From: Streptomyces huiliensis | GTDB taxonomy: Bacteria; Actinomycetota; Actinomycetes; Streptomycetales; Streptomycetaceae | Assembly: GCF_020037025.1 (NCBI RefSeq) | Contig: NZ_JAIQLH010000002.1 | Location: forward strand, 50,736-114,735 | Direction: 5' to 3' | Length of the DNA: 64,000 nucleotides | In this document: positions 15,766-24,422 of the stretch, in pieces | Layout: each line of letters begins with the position of its first letter | Numbering within the stretch: position 1 is the first letter of the stretch | Position numbers and translations under genes: made by a program | The notes under the pieces: model-generated | The model's input: only the letters and a program-made list of their open reading frames with translations | The model's database searches: none | Told to the model about the DNA's origin: nothing

Positions 15766-17069
15766 CCGGCCACCTGCCGCAGTTGGGGGATTGGCACAGC
15801 ATCGAGGCGCTGCTGGACGGGCAGGACGAACAGCTCGCCCGCACCCTGTCCTGGGCCGCTCGCTCACCCTTCTACGCCCGGCGCTTCAGCTCCGGTCTCG
15901 TCCCAGCGAGCGCCACGGACCTGGCAGCGCTGGAACTGACCGGCAAACAGGACCTGCGCGACAACTACCCCTTCGGCCTGCTGGCGGTGGAGCGGGAACG
16001 TCTGGCGACCTACCACGAATCCAGTGGCACGGCCGGGCAGCCCACACCCTCGTACTACACGGCAGAGGATTGGCAGGACCTGGCGGAACGCTTCGCGCGC
16101 AAGCACGTGGGCATCACGGCCGCCGACACCCTGCTGGTGCGGACCCCCTATGCCCTGCTGCTGACCGGACACTTGGCCCATGCAGCCGCACGGTCACACG
16201 GAGCCACCGTGGTTCCAGGCGACAACAGGTCGCTGGCCACTCCCTGTTCCCGCATCGTGCGGGCCCTGCACGACCTGGAAGTCACCCTCACCTGGTCGAT
16301 GCCCACCGAGTGCCTGTTGTGGGGGGCCGGCGCCCGCGCCAGAGGGTGGGAGCCGAGCCGGGATTTCCCCGCTCTACGCGCCCTGTTCGTGGGCGGCGAG
16401 CCGCTCAGTGAGCCACGCCGGCGGCGGATCAGCCGGCTGTGGGGAGTGCCCGTCGTCGAGGAGTACGGCTCGACCGAGACCGGGACCCTGGCCGGGGAAT
16501 GCCCCGAGGGGCGACTGCACCTGTGGGCCGACCGAGCGCGGTTCGAGGTGTACGATCCGGCCACCGGCCTCTGCTCCCCCCAGGGCCGCGGGCAGCTCGT
16601 GGTAACCACCCTCTACCGGCAGGCCATGCCGCTGGTTCGCTACAACCTGGAGGACACCGTGGAGGTGTCCTACGAGGAGTGCCCCTGCGGCTGGCACCTG
16701 CCCACCGTCACGGTACTGGGCCGCTCGGCCTTCGGTTACTCCGTGGCTGGGCGTACGGTGACACAGCACCGCCTGGAGGAGCTGGTCTTCTCCCTGCCCG
16801 AGGAGGACGAGGTACTCTTCTGGCGGGCCCGTGCCGAGACCGAAGTGCTGCGCGTGCAGATCGAGGCCGCGCCCGGCCGCGCGGCAGCGGCGGCCACGTG
16901 GCTGACCAACGCCGTCCGTTCCCAGCTGGATGTGCCCGTGGAGGTGTCCGCGTTGCAGCCCGGTGAGTTGCTGCCCGCCGCGCTGCTGCGGGCGATGCCC
17001 GATGTGGTCAAGCCCCGCAGCCTGTTCGGCCCGAACGAGGATTGGGACAAGGCTTTGCTATACCAGTGA
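15762..17069 (+). CDS. PaaK-type AMP-dependent ligase (aryl-activating)
   Basis: A 435-residue adenylate-forming enzyme of the phenylacetate-CoA ligase family. Visible motifs are the phosphate loop SSGTAGQP (residues 87-94), LFVGGEPLSEP, VEEYGSTETG, PLVRYNLEDTVEV in place of the usual R-TGD, and a C-terminal VVKPRSLF that carries the probable catalytic lysine. A CxC-like segment (EECPCGWHLP) is conserved in PaaK relatives. It should activate a small aromatic carboxylate, here probably 3,4-AHBA, its derivative or 3-hydroxyanthranilate, as adenylate or CoA thioester. Its start overlaps the amidohydrolase stop. No carrier protein or NRPS is present in the window, so a CoA or free adenylate donor is the simplest reading. 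Confidence 0.85.
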   Translation: MTGHLPQLGDWHSIEALLDGQDEQLARTLSWAARSPFYARRFSSGLVPASATDLAALELTGKQDLRDNYPFGLLAVERERLATYHESSGTAGQPTPSYYTAEDWQDLAERFARKHVGITAADTLLVRTPYALLLTGHLAHAAARSHGATVVPGDNRSLATPCSRIVRALHDLEVTLTWSMPTECLLWGAGARARGWEPSRDFPALRALFVGGEPLSEPRRRRISRLWGVPVVEEYGSTETGTLAGECPEGRLHLWADRARFEVYDPATGLCSPQGRGQLVVTTLYRQAMPLVRYNLEDTVEVSYEECPCGWHLPTVTVLGRSAFGYSVAGRTVTQHRLEELVFSLPEEDEVLFWRARAETEVLRVQIEAAPGRAAAAATWLTNAVRSQLDVPVEVSALQPGELLPAALLRAMPDVVKPRSLFGPNEDWDKALLYQ

Positions 17070-17881
17070 TCCCGACGCCTCTTCGGCACCGCCGCGCCAC
17101 GTGGCGGGTCACTCTGGTCCGTGCCCGGACGGCTCATCGTCTCCGGCCGCCAACGGCAGCCTCGCGCGCCCCAGCCGGCTCGATGACTACGGCGGAGGGC
17201 CGCGAGGTACCGTCGGCTCGGACTCAGGCGGGAGAGCGGCCCACCAGCCACTGGCCGGCGGTGGTGCGCAGCTTGCTCCGACCCTCACCCCCGCTCCCGT
17301 CTCGCGCCCGGGCCTGCACGGTGCTGTGGACCCACGCCGGCACCCGATAGCGCAGTCGGGGCGGTGGCGGAGCGGATCATCGAGGTGGCCCGGTCCGGCC
17401 TCGTTCAAGGAGACGAATAGATCCCCGGTTTCGGAGAGTGCATCGAGCCTGCTCACGGTCGCGCAGAAAAATGCCGCTCGTCGACGGCGATGCGTGTGCT
17501 GCGGTCGCCGACGTTCCCTGTCCGTCGGCGGCCACTTCGTCACGCGTCGCGGCAAAGCACTACTTGGCGGCAGTGCAGTCCGGTCAGGCGCCACAGGACT
17601 CGATGGAGCAGCCGACGCCCCCGGTCATCTGCGGCCTGTCGGTTGACGCCGGGGCAGACCGCGGACCGTCGCGATGGCATCGGCTTCTGCACGCAGCAGA
17701 CGGCGCGGTTACCGCGCCGCCGCCTTCGGTGGAGTTGAGGCACCCGGCACCACGACGACACGGAGGATGTCACCACCGCTCATGGTGCCGAGCACAGGTC
17801 CGGCAGTCCCGCCCACGCCCGCCGGGTACGGACCGCGGTCGGACACCGGAATGAGCATGAGTTCCGTACCGTCTCAATGGA
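17070..17881. other. Long intergenic stretch between convergent ligase and griH-type genes
   Basis: About 810 bases. Short frames on both strands are compositionally uneven and show no recognisable domain. A 12-base perfect palindrome, CGCCACGTGGCG, lies at 17095-17106 close behind the ligase stop and may be part of a terminator. The length and lack of a gene suggest a site of past rearrangement or loss of a gene, but no identifiable remnant was found. Confidence 0.4.
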
Positions 17882-18988
17882 TCACTTCTCGATGCAGAAC
17901 TCGTCGATGGGATAGCCCACGTGCCGGTCCTCACTGGGCAGATAGCCCAGCACCCGGTCGCCCGGCTTGAGTTCGGTACTGTTGAGGACGGCACCGCCCG
18001 GCCCGAGCACCCGCACGTGCCAGTCGTCCTGAAGGATCAGGTTGACCCGCCGCCCGTTCGGCGCCACTGCGTGCACGGATAGCAGCGGACGGGACTCGAT
18101 CTTGACGCGGCCGACGGTCACCATACGGGTGCTGCCCTTGATGTCCACGGCCATCACCTTGCTGCCCGTCTGGAGCTCGCTCAGGTAATGGGTGCGCTCG
18201 TCCTTGGAGAGGGTATAGGAGTGGATGGCGCCGGCGTTGACGCGGAACGGCCGGGTGGGCATGTACGGCAGCGGATGGGTCTCGCTGACACAGAGGATCA
18301 TCCCCTTGGAGTGGGAACCCACCAGGATGCCTTCGTCCTCACGGAAGTGGCTGCAGGTGTCCACGCAAGCCCGCTCCCCCATGCCGATGTGCTCGGTACC
18401 CACGACCTCCAATTCGGTCAAGTCGAGGTCCGGTACCGACTCTTGGGCCGCGGCCTTCAGCTTGGCGGCGTCCCCGACTCTGCGCGGGGCCATCATCACA
18501 CCGTCGGAGCCGTGCTCCAAGACGCCGAAGATGATCTCGGCCTCCTCGACGTCCGCGGCAACCGTCACCAGACTGCCGGTGGAGCGGGCCGCCGCTGCGA
18601 TGACGATCTCCAGCGGGATCTTGGTCGGGTCGCGGAAGAGTAGCAGGCTCCACCGCTCCGTCCGGGCCGCCTCGCACGCCTCCTCCAGCGTGGGTGCGTC
18701 GGTGATCTCCACGAAGCGACCGAACTCCAGGTCCGGGTGCTTGAGCGCCAGTTCGGCCGGCGTGACACCGTGCCGCGCCGGGTCGACCACGACGATGGTG
18801 GCCTCGCCGAACTTGTCGGGCAGCGCATCGCCCGTCGGAAACAGGACACGGCTGAGGGTGGGCGGCAGCCCGGTGAGGTCGGCCGGATCATCGGTGACCA
18901 CACCCTCGACCCGGTGATGCAGGGCTTCTTGGAGAACGGCTTCCTTGAGCTCGCCGAGGCCGCGGATGTCGAGCCAGCTCAGCTTCAT
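17882..18988 (-). CDS. griH-like: GriH-type 3-amino-4-hydroxybenzoate synthase (archaeal DHQ synthase II family)
   Basis: A 368-residue protein of the archaeal-type 3-dehydroquinate synthase family. Characteristic segments are MKLSWLDIRG at the N-terminus, EHGSDGVMMAPR, VCVSETHPLPYMPTRPFRVN-like ILCVSETHPLPYM, FRVNAGAIHSYTL and GSKVMAVDIKGSTR. In grixazone biosynthesis GriH cyclises and aromatises the C7 amino sugar made by GriI into 3-amino-4-hydroxybenzoic acid. The ATG at 18988 overlaps the TGA of the griI-like gene and has GAAGGAG upstream. In an organism with a normal shikimate pathway, this archaeal family is diagnostic of 3,4-AHBA synthesis. It is the last gene of this leftward two-gene unit. 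Confidence 0.93.
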   Translation of the reverse strand: MKLSWLDIRGLGELKEAVLQEALHHRVEGVVTDDPADLTGLPPTLSRVLFPTGDALPDKFGEATIVVVDPARHGVTPAELALKHPDLEFGRFVEITDAPTLEEACEAARTERWSLLLFRDPTKIPLEIVIAAAARSTGSLVTVAADVEEAEIIFGVLEHGSDGVMMAPRRVGDAAKLKAAAQESVPDLDLTELEVVGTEHIGMGERACVDTCSHFREDEGILVGSHSKGMILCVSETHPLPYMPTRPFRVNAGAIHSYTLSKDERTHYLSELQTGSKVMAVDIKGSTRMVTVGRVKIESRPLLSVHAVAPNGRRVNLILQDDWHVRVLGPGGAVLNSTELKPGDRVLGYLPSEDRHVGYPIDEFCIEK

Positions 18989-19812
18989 GACAGCACTCCT
19001 TCTCGGGTGGGAACGGCGGTGGTGAGGGCCGGTCGGTCGGCATGGATGACGGAGGCCAGCCGGGCGGCGAGCGCACCGGGGTCGGGAGCCTGGAAGATGT
19101 TGCGGCCCATGGCGACGCCCGCCGCCCCACCACGCAGGACCTCCTCCACGTAGGAGACGACCCGGCTATCGTCGGCGGCACGCGGGCCTCCGACGGCGAC
19201 CACGGGCAGCGGCGCGGAACGGGTGATGTCCCGCATCTCGGCGACGGAGCCGACGTACACGGTTTTGACCAGGTCGGCACCCAGATCCGCGGCGAGGGTG
19301 ATGGCGTGCGCCACCAGCGCCGGATCCCGTGGGTTATCGATCCTGGGACCGCGCGGGTACATCATCGCCAGCAGCGGCACGTTCCACCGATCGCACGCCT
19401 CGGCGACCGCGGCCATGTCGGAGATCTGCTGCCGCTCCTCCACGGCGCCGAGGTTCACGTGCACGCTCACCGCGTCGGCACCCAAGCGCAAGCTCTCCTC
19501 GACCGTGGCCACCAGGTACTTGGCATCGGGATCCACCGCGTGCACCGTGCTGGCGCTCAGATGGACGATCAGAGAGGTGTCGCGGAAGAGCCCGGGACGG
19601 ACAGAGCGGAGACTGCCCTTGTGCATCACCACCGCGTCGACCTCGCAGGCTGCCAGGCGGCCGACGAGCTCGTCGAGCCCGCGCCCGCCAGTGACAGGCC
19701 CGTCGGTCACGGAGTGGTCCAGCGGCACGATCAGCAGCCGCCGCGAGTCACTCCCGTACAGCCTTCGAAGGCGCAGCCTGCGGCCGAAGGGCGTATTCAG
19801 TTCGGTTGCCAT
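18985..19812 (-). CDS. griI-like: GriI-type C7 aldolase (ADH-synthase/DhnA family)
   Basis: A 275-residue class I aldolase of the DhnA/2-amino-3,7-dideoxyheptulosonate synthase family. LLIVPLDHSVTDGP contains the conserved Asp, and Lys183 in ADLVKTVYVGS is the expected Schiff-base lysine. VVAVGGPRA and GVAMGRNIFQ form the phosphate-binding end of the barrel. GAGAAGG precedes the ATG at 19812; the longer open frame upstream is not similar to anything. GriI condenses aspartate 4-semialdehyde with dihydroxyacetone phosphate to give the C7 precursor for GriH. The two genes overlap by four bases. The dedicated aspartokinase at 9429 would boost the semialdehyde supply. This gene appears to mark the right border of the cluster. 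Confidence 0.93.
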   Translation of the reverse strand: MATELNTPFGRRLRLRRLYGSDSRRLLIVPLDHSVTDGPVTGGRGLDELVGRLAACEVDAVVMHKGSLRSVRPGLFRDTSLIVHLSASTVHAVDPDAKYLVATVEESLRLGADAVSVHVNLGAVEERQQISDMAAVAEACDRWNVPLLAMMYPRGPRIDNPRDPALVAHAITLAADLGADLVKTVYVGSVAEMRDITRSAPLPVVAVGGPRAADDSRVVSYVEEVLRGGAAGVAMGRNIFQAPDPGALAARLASVIHADRPALTTAVPTREGVLS

Positions 19813-20291
19813 TCCTTCTCCTGCTCCGTGGCGGAAGTGCGGTACCGCGAGCACACACGGGCTCCATCTCCGACCTTTCGGGCATCTGCGCCATGCAGGG
19901 CATCTGCCCGCTCGTGGGAGGTGCACCAGTTCGCCGAGGGTGGGGCAAGGCAGGTAGCGCAACCGTTCGACTCACCGGAGATCGCATGGCGCCGGCCCAT
20001 GCCGACTCCCAGGCCGAAACCGGCTTCGGCGGCAGCGATCCGTTCCTCCGTACGGCCCTTCTGGCGTGTGCCACCTCCAGCGGCCCCAGCGCCCCCCGTG
20101 CTGCGCCCAATCCATCCGCCCTCTCCCTCGGCGGCGAGCGGTTCCACTGCGTAGGGCCTTACCCTCGCGGCTGCGGATGGGCCGGCACATCACGTACTTC
20201 CGGGATACGGGGCGCGGGTGATCAGCCGTACCAGTAGAACTCGGCCTGGACGCCACATGCCGGTGCGCGGCCTCCGGCTTCCGGTCGTGTG
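19813..20291. other. Intergenic region at the right border of the cluster
   Basis: About 480 bases between the griI-like start and the stop of the darcynin gene. It should hold the griI promoter, but no clear -35/-10 pair was seen. The small frames here have no recognisable similarity. Confidence 0.4.
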
Positions 20292-20702
20292 TCAGGTGCT
20301 GATGGTGGCCGCGGTGTCGAAGCCGTAGTTGCGGGCGTAGCCGTTCTCGGTGCCGACGAGGAGGTCGACGACCTCGAAGTAGTGGTCCCAGAAGGGCGTC
20401 TCCCGCAGCGCGTCGATCAGGAGCTGGTACGCCTGGTGGTCGCGGGCCTCCCAGAGCCAGACGTCGGTGACGCGCGCCGAGTAGAACTCCGTGTCGAAGA
20501 AGCGCGACCGGACGCCGGTGGTCTTGGCCTCCACCACGGGGACGATCTCGGTGGTGAGGGCGTGCATCCGCTCCTCGGGAGTCTTGTCGAGCCAGGCGCG
20601 CGTGGTCTTGACGAGCATGAAGGCGGTCACGGGGACGTCGGTGGCCTCAGTGACGGTGTTCTCTGCGGCGGTCTTCTCTGCGGCGGTGTTCTCTGCAGAC
20701 AT
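20292..20702 (-). CDS. Darcynin family protein
   Basis: A 136-residue protein. The first 25 residues are an Ala/Glu/Thr repeat (three imperfect [14 protein letters not shown] units), followed by the compact fold [20 protein letters not shown] through [20 protein letters not shown], which matches darcynin-like proteins, a small family of unknown function related to dimeric alpha/beta barrels. GAAGGAG precedes the ATG at 20702. It is divergent from a LysR regulator with 203 bases between, a common regulator-target arrangement. Nothing links it functionally to the adjacent cluster. Confidence 0.75.
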   Translation of the reverse strand: MSAENTAAEKTAAENTVTEATDVPVTAFMLVKTTRAWLDKTPEERMHALTTEIVPVVEAKTTGVRSRFFDTEFYSARVTDVWLWEARDHQAYQLLIDALRETPFWDHYFEVVDLLVGTENGYARNYGFDTAATIST

Positions 20703-20848
20703 GGTGGCTCCTTCGCCGTTCTCGGTTTTCGGTGGGTGAGTGGCCGTGGTCAGGACAGGCCGGCCGGCTTGGGAGCGGTGATGACGATCATGGGAAGTCC
20801 CAGGGCTCGCGCCGGATTCGGTATGCCCCCATCCTGGGAGCGACCCCC

Positions 20849-20877
20849 TTGTTGCCACAATGGGAACTTCAGCAACG
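20849..20877. promoter_or_regulatory. Candidate LysR-type operator
   Basis: TTGTTGC at 20849-20855 and GCAACGA at 20872-20878 form an interrupted inverted repeat immediately upstream of the lysR start and within the spacer shared with the darcynin gene. The spacing suits a LysR recognition site. Confidence 0.35.
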
Positions 20878-20905
20878 AATCCTTGCCTGAAATGGAATAA
20901 CCCTG

Positions 20906-21832
20906 GTGAACAGCGCTGTTCCGGCGATCGACGCCCACCTCGCCGTGGCCCTGGACGCCCTGCTGACCGAGCAGAGCGTCACCCGCGCCGCCGCCCGTCT
21001 CCATACCTCGCCCGCGGCCATGAGCCGTACGCTCGGCCGCCTGCGCCGGATCCTCCAGGACCCGCTCCTCGTCCGGGCCGGACAGGGCATGGTGCCCACC
21101 CCGCGCGCCCAGGAGCTGCGGGACGAGGCGGCGGAGGTGGTGCGCCGCCTCGGGGCGCTGCTCAGCCCCGGCTCCGAGGTCGACCCGGCCTCCCTGCGCG
21201 GCACCTTCACCGTGCAGGCCGCCGACCTGATCGGGACGGCGCTCGCCGCCGGGCTGCTGGACCTGGCCCGGGAGGAGGCGCCGGGCGTCTCGCTGCGGCT
21301 GCGGGCCGAGGAACTGGAGGCCGGTCCCGCGCTCCGCGACGGCGGGGTCGACCTGGAGGTCGGAGTGATCGACCACGTCGACCCGGAGACCCGGGTCGAG
21401 GAGCTGGTCACCCTGCGGATGGCCGCGGCCGTCCGGCCCGGCCACCCGCTCGCCGCGGAACCCCTGACGCCCGCCCGGCTCGCCGCCGCCGAGCACGTCA
21501 CGGTCAGCCGCCGCGGCCGGTTCACCGGGCCCCTCGACGCGGCCCTGGCCGAGCTGGGGCTGCGCCGCCGGGTCACCGCCGTCCTGCCCGGGCATCTGGC
21601 CGCGATGCACCTCGTCGCCCGCAGCGACCTCGTCTGCCTCGTCCCCGCCGCCCCCTCCGGCACCTCCTCCCCCCTCACCCAGGCCGCCACCGCCCTCGGT
21701 CTCCACCTCCTCGACATCCCCCTGCCCTTGCCGCCCCTGGCCATCGGCATGGCCTGGCACCCCCGCCACGCCGCCGACGGAGCCCACCGCTGGCTCCGCG
21801 ACGCCGTCCGCCGCACGCTCGGGGGCGCGTGA
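20906..21832 (+). CDS. LysR-family transcriptional regulator
   Basis: A 308-residue LysR protein. The helix-turn-helix is at about residues 18-50 ([20 protein letters not shown], then [19 protein letters not shown]), followed by a PBP2-type effector domain with [17 protein letters not shown]. The start is GTG at 20906 with a weak ribosome-binding site. It is divergent from the darcynin gene and probably controls it. The effector cannot be deduced. Confidence 0.88.
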   Translation: MNSAVPAIDAHLAVALDALLTEQSVTRAAARLHTSPAAMSRTLGRLRRILQDPLLVRAGQGMVPTPRAQELRDEAAEVVRRLGALLSPGSEVDPASLRGTFTVQAADLIGTALAAGLLDLAREEAPGVSLRLRAEELEAGPALRDGGVDLEVGVIDHVDPETRVEELVTLRMAAAVRPGHPLAAEPLTPARLAAAEHVTVSRRGRFTGPLDAALAELGLRRRVTAVLPGHLAAMHLVARSDLVCLVPAAPSGTSSPLTQAATALGLHLLDIPLPLPPLAIGMAWHPRHAADGAHRWLRDAVRRTLGGA

Positions 21833-21978
21833 CGCGCCCCGCCCCCCTTCCGCCGCATTTCCACCGCTTTGCCGCCGCGTCTCCGAGGAGCCCCTTACAC
21901 TCGTCTGTCGGGTCCGTGACCGGACCCGCGCACGTCGTGATCGCGTCGTGGCCGTCGTACACCGGAGGAACCGAGGAC

Positions 21979-22224
21979 ATGGGAGCGGGCACACCTGCCA
22001 CCGCGGTGCGCCGCGGGCGCCGCCGCGCGAGCGGCGCGCTGGAGTGCGAGGTCCTCGCGACACTGCGCCGCGCGGACACCCCGCTGACCCCGCGCGAGGT
22101 CCAGGAGCGGCTGCCGGGCGCGCTCACCTACTGCACGGTCGTGATCATCCTCCGCCGCCTCCACGGCAAGCGCGTCCTCACCCGGACGCCGCGGGGCCGT
22201 GCGTACGCGTACGCGGCGGTCTAG
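21979..22224 (+). CDS. Minimal BlaI/MecI-type winged-helix regulator
   Basis: An 81-residue protein consisting almost only of a BlaI/CopY-type winged helix: SGALECEVLATLRRADTPLT, PREVQERL, TYCTVVIILRRLHGKRVLTR and a RGRAYAYAAV wing. GGAGGAACCGAGG precedes the ATG. Full-length BlaI family proteins have about 120-130 residues with a C-terminal dimerisation helix that carries the protease site. That part is absent, so this is either a naturally short form or a truncated one. No M56 sensor protease lies nearby. Confidence 0.75.
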   Translation: MGAGTPATAVRRGRRRASGALECEVLATLRRADTPLTPREVQERLPGALTYCTVVIILRRLHGKRVLTRTPRGRAYAYAAV

Positions 22225-22233
22225 CCACCGCGG

Positions 22234-22584
22234 TCACCGGGAGCCCCGCGCGCCTTCCTCTGCCTCACGCTCGGCGGCGAACTCGTCGAGCAGCTCGAAC
22301 AGGACCCTGATCGCCCGCTCTTCGTCCTCCGGCGGCAGCTCCCAGAGGTTGCCCCACCCGTCCGGGAGAGCGATGTGCAGGACCTGGCCGGGCCAGGCGT
22401 GTTCGCACTCGCGCCCGCGGCGGGTGACGAGCCAGTCCCGCCATCCGGCGAGACCGTGGCCGCCGTGCCGGACGGCATGCTCGTCGTAACCGGTCAGAAA
22501 GGCGACCAGTGCGTGGAAGGTCGGCCGTCCGACGTACATGCCGGGGCGCCGGCCGACGCAGGCGAAGTACTCGCGCTCGGTCAT
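22234..22584 (-). CDS. Conserved hypothetical protein
   Basis: A 116-residue acidic protein: TEREYFACVGRRPGMYVG, then FLTGYDEHAVRHGG, ending with LFELLDEFAAEREAEEG. Short proteins starting with a tyrosine- and GRRPGMYVG-containing segment are common in Streptomyces genomes and have no assigned role. ATG at 22584 was chosen; GTG at 22614 is possible. It precedes the BlaI-type gene convergently and follows the NERD gene on the same strand. Confidence 0.6.
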   Translation of the reverse strand: MTEREYFACVGRRPGMYVGRPTFHALVAFLTGYDEHAVRHGGHGLAGWRDWLVTRRGRECEHAWPGQVLHIALPDGWGNLWELPPEDEERAIRVLFELLDEFAAEREAEEGARGSR

Positions 22585-22598
22585 CTCCGCGGGCGACC

Positions 22599-23312
22599 TC
22601 AACACCCCAGCCACACCCTCCGGTTCCGTGCCACCGTGTGCACCCGGTCCACCCGGTCCGGGTGGAGGACGCCGCCGAGGATGCCCAGGCCCGGGACCTG
22701 GCGGTCGGTCAGGACGCGGACGTCGCCGCGCTCGGAGTCGTCGTGGACCTCCGTGGCGCCGGCCAGGGCGACGACCGGGCCGACCGGGACGGGGAAGCCG
22801 CAGCCTCGGGTGAGGACGAGGGAGGCGCGGGCCGCGCTCTGGCGGGCGTGGCGGACGGCGGGTCGGGCGTGGCGTTCGCCCGCGACGCGGACGGCGGCGT
22901 CATCCGCCCGCGCCGGGGCCCGCCGGGTCGGTTCGACGAGGACGGCGAAGACGCCGCCGGGGCCGATGAGCAGGTGCGGGATGACGGCGTCACCGGGCAG
23001 GACGACGGAGTGGACCACCTCCCAGCCGCCCGCGGCCAGCGCGTCCAGGGCCGCGCCGACGTGCTGTTCGGCGGCCAGCGCCCGGCGCCAGTGGTCCTCC
23101 ACGGGCCGCCGGCCCAGCAGCCGGGCCAGCAGGAGGGTGCCGCGGCCGGCGCGGGACGCGTCGAGCCGGGCGCGGAGGGTCTCGCCGGGGCGGTTGGGCG
23201 CGAGGTCGTCGTCGGGCGGCAGGAACAGCCGGTCCGGGTCGTACCGCCGCCCGACCGCCCCGCCCTTCGACCCCGGACCCGCACCCGTTCCCGGCCGCTC
23301 ACGCACGCCCAT
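22599..23312 (-). CDS. NERD-domain (nuclease-related) protein
   Basis: A 237-residue protein with a NERD-like core at about residues 85-150: WRRALAAEQHVGAALDALAA, VVHSVVLPGDAVIPHLLIGP and GGVFAVLVEPTR. The canonical NERD Asp-His and Lys signature is partly altered: VIPHLLIGPGG replaces NIDHLVVGPGG and VEPT replaces the usual DTK strand. The nuclease-type active site may therefore be lost. The first 40 residues are flexible and glycine/arginine-rich. The start at 23312 follows GGGTGGGGG. The four-base context with the downstream hypothetical gene suggests co-transcription. Confidence 0.65.
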   Translation of the reverse strand: MGVRERPGTGAGPGSKGGAVGRRYDPDRLFLPPDDDLAPNRPGETLRARLDASRAGRGTLLLARLLGRRPVEDHWRRALAAEQHVGAALDALAAGGWEVVHSVVLPGDAVIPHLLIGPGGVFAVLVEPTRRAPARADDAAVRVAGERHARPAVRHARQSAARASLVLTRGCGFPVPVGPVVALAGATEVHDDSERGDVRVLTDRQVPGLGILGGVLHPDRVDRVHTVARNRRVWLGC

Positions 23313-23463
23313 CACCCCCACCCGCCATCTTGCCGCAGGACGGCGGCGCCGCACCCGTAGGCCGCTCGCCGGGTCGGGCGCGGAACCCTCGCGCCGCCCC
23401 GCCAAGGCCCGCATTTCGGACATGGAGGTGCGCGTGGGGCGGGCGGTCGAGTAGAACACCCGT

Positions 23464-24249
23464 ATGTGGGTCGTTCTGCTGATCGTCACGTGCGTGGTCG
23501 CCGTCGCCGCCTGCGCCCGCCTCTGCCAGGCCGCGATGGCGGCGGCCACTCCCGGGCCGAGCCCGGCCACCGCCGGGATCGACGCCCTGACGCTGTACGA
23601 GACGGCGTTCCTGAACGGCGGCCCGCACCGGGTCACCGACCTCACGCTGGTCGCGATGGCCCGGCAGCGGCGGCTGCTGCTGGCCCACACGGGGTGGGCG
23701 ACCGTCGTCGACCCGGTCGGCCGGGACGAGGTCGAGCGGTCGGTGATCACCGTGATGGGCCCGGACGGCCAGTCCCCCGTGCCGCGGATACGCGTCGCGC
23801 ACGGCACGGCCGACGCGGTACGGGCCCTCGCCGACCGGCTCACGGCCGCCGGTCTGGCGGTGCCCGCGCGGGTCCGCCAGGAGGTGGCGGGCGCCGTCCG
23901 GCAGGTACGTGCCGCCTGTGTGCTGTCCCTGCTCACCGGCGTGGCGACGCTGCTGACGCTGCCGGACGGCGCGGCGTTCGGGCGGACCGTCGGCTGGCTC
24001 GCCGTGCCGCTGGTGCTGACGGCGGGCTGCCTGGCCATCGCGCGGTTCGAGGTGAACCCCGACACCCTCTGGGCCTCCCCGGCCGGCCGGGCCCTCCTCA
24101 ACCGGGCGCCGGTGGTCCGGCCGCCCGGCGGCGCGGGACCGGACGACGTCGGGTTCCTGACCTCGCTGGCCGTCCACGGCCGCCGTGCCGTCCGCGACCC
24201 GGAGCTCCGCGCCGCCCTGGCCGAGACACTGGCCGCGCACCGCTACTGA
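23464..24249 (+). CDS. TIGR04222-like membrane protein
   Basis: A 261-residue protein with an N-terminal hydrophobic helix (VVLLIVTCVVAVAACARL), a cytoplasmic-type segment with GIDALTLYETAFLNGGP typical of the TIGR04222 domain, then two transmembrane helices at about residues 150-195. Such proteins are widespread in Streptomyces and of unknown function. It is divergent from the NERD gene. Confidence 0.6.
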   Translation: MWVVLLIVTCVVAVAACARLCQAAMAAATPGPSPATAGIDALTLYETAFLNGGPHRVTDLTLVAMARQRRLLLAHTGWATVVDPVGRDEVERSVITVMGPDGQSPVPRIRVAHGTADAVRALADRLTAAGLAVPARVRQEVAGAVRQVRAACVLSLLTGVATLLTLPDGAAFGRTVGWLAVPLVLTAGCLAIARFEVNPDTLWASPAGRALLNRAPVVRPPGGAGPDDVGFLTSLAVHGRRAVRDPELRAALAETLAAHRY

Positions 24250-24422
24250 GCGCGCACGGCCGTCCGTCCCATCGGGCCCGTTGACCTCATCGCCTCTGTC
24301 AGCCTCGTCGGGCCCATCGGCCTCATCGGGTCCAACCCGCCGACATCTCCCCCGGGTGCTTTACTTCGCCGGTCCGCCAATCGAATATCCCTTTTGTCGC
24401 AATTAGATATGAAGGGACGCCC

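Noticed and set aside
17187..17854. Frames of 135-140 residues on both strands in the gap between ligase and griH-like gene
   Set aside because: No recognisable domain, no ribosome-binding site and uneven composition; considered as remnants of a regulator or transposase but nothing supports it.
22599..24101. 500-residue leftward frame across two genes
   Set aside because: Only the last 237 codons carry NERD-like sequence; the upstream part is the shadow of the TIGR04222-type gene.
24262..24340. Short imperfect CATCGGGCC-type repeats before the S33 peptidase
   Set aside because: Too short and diverged to call a tandem array; probably compositional.
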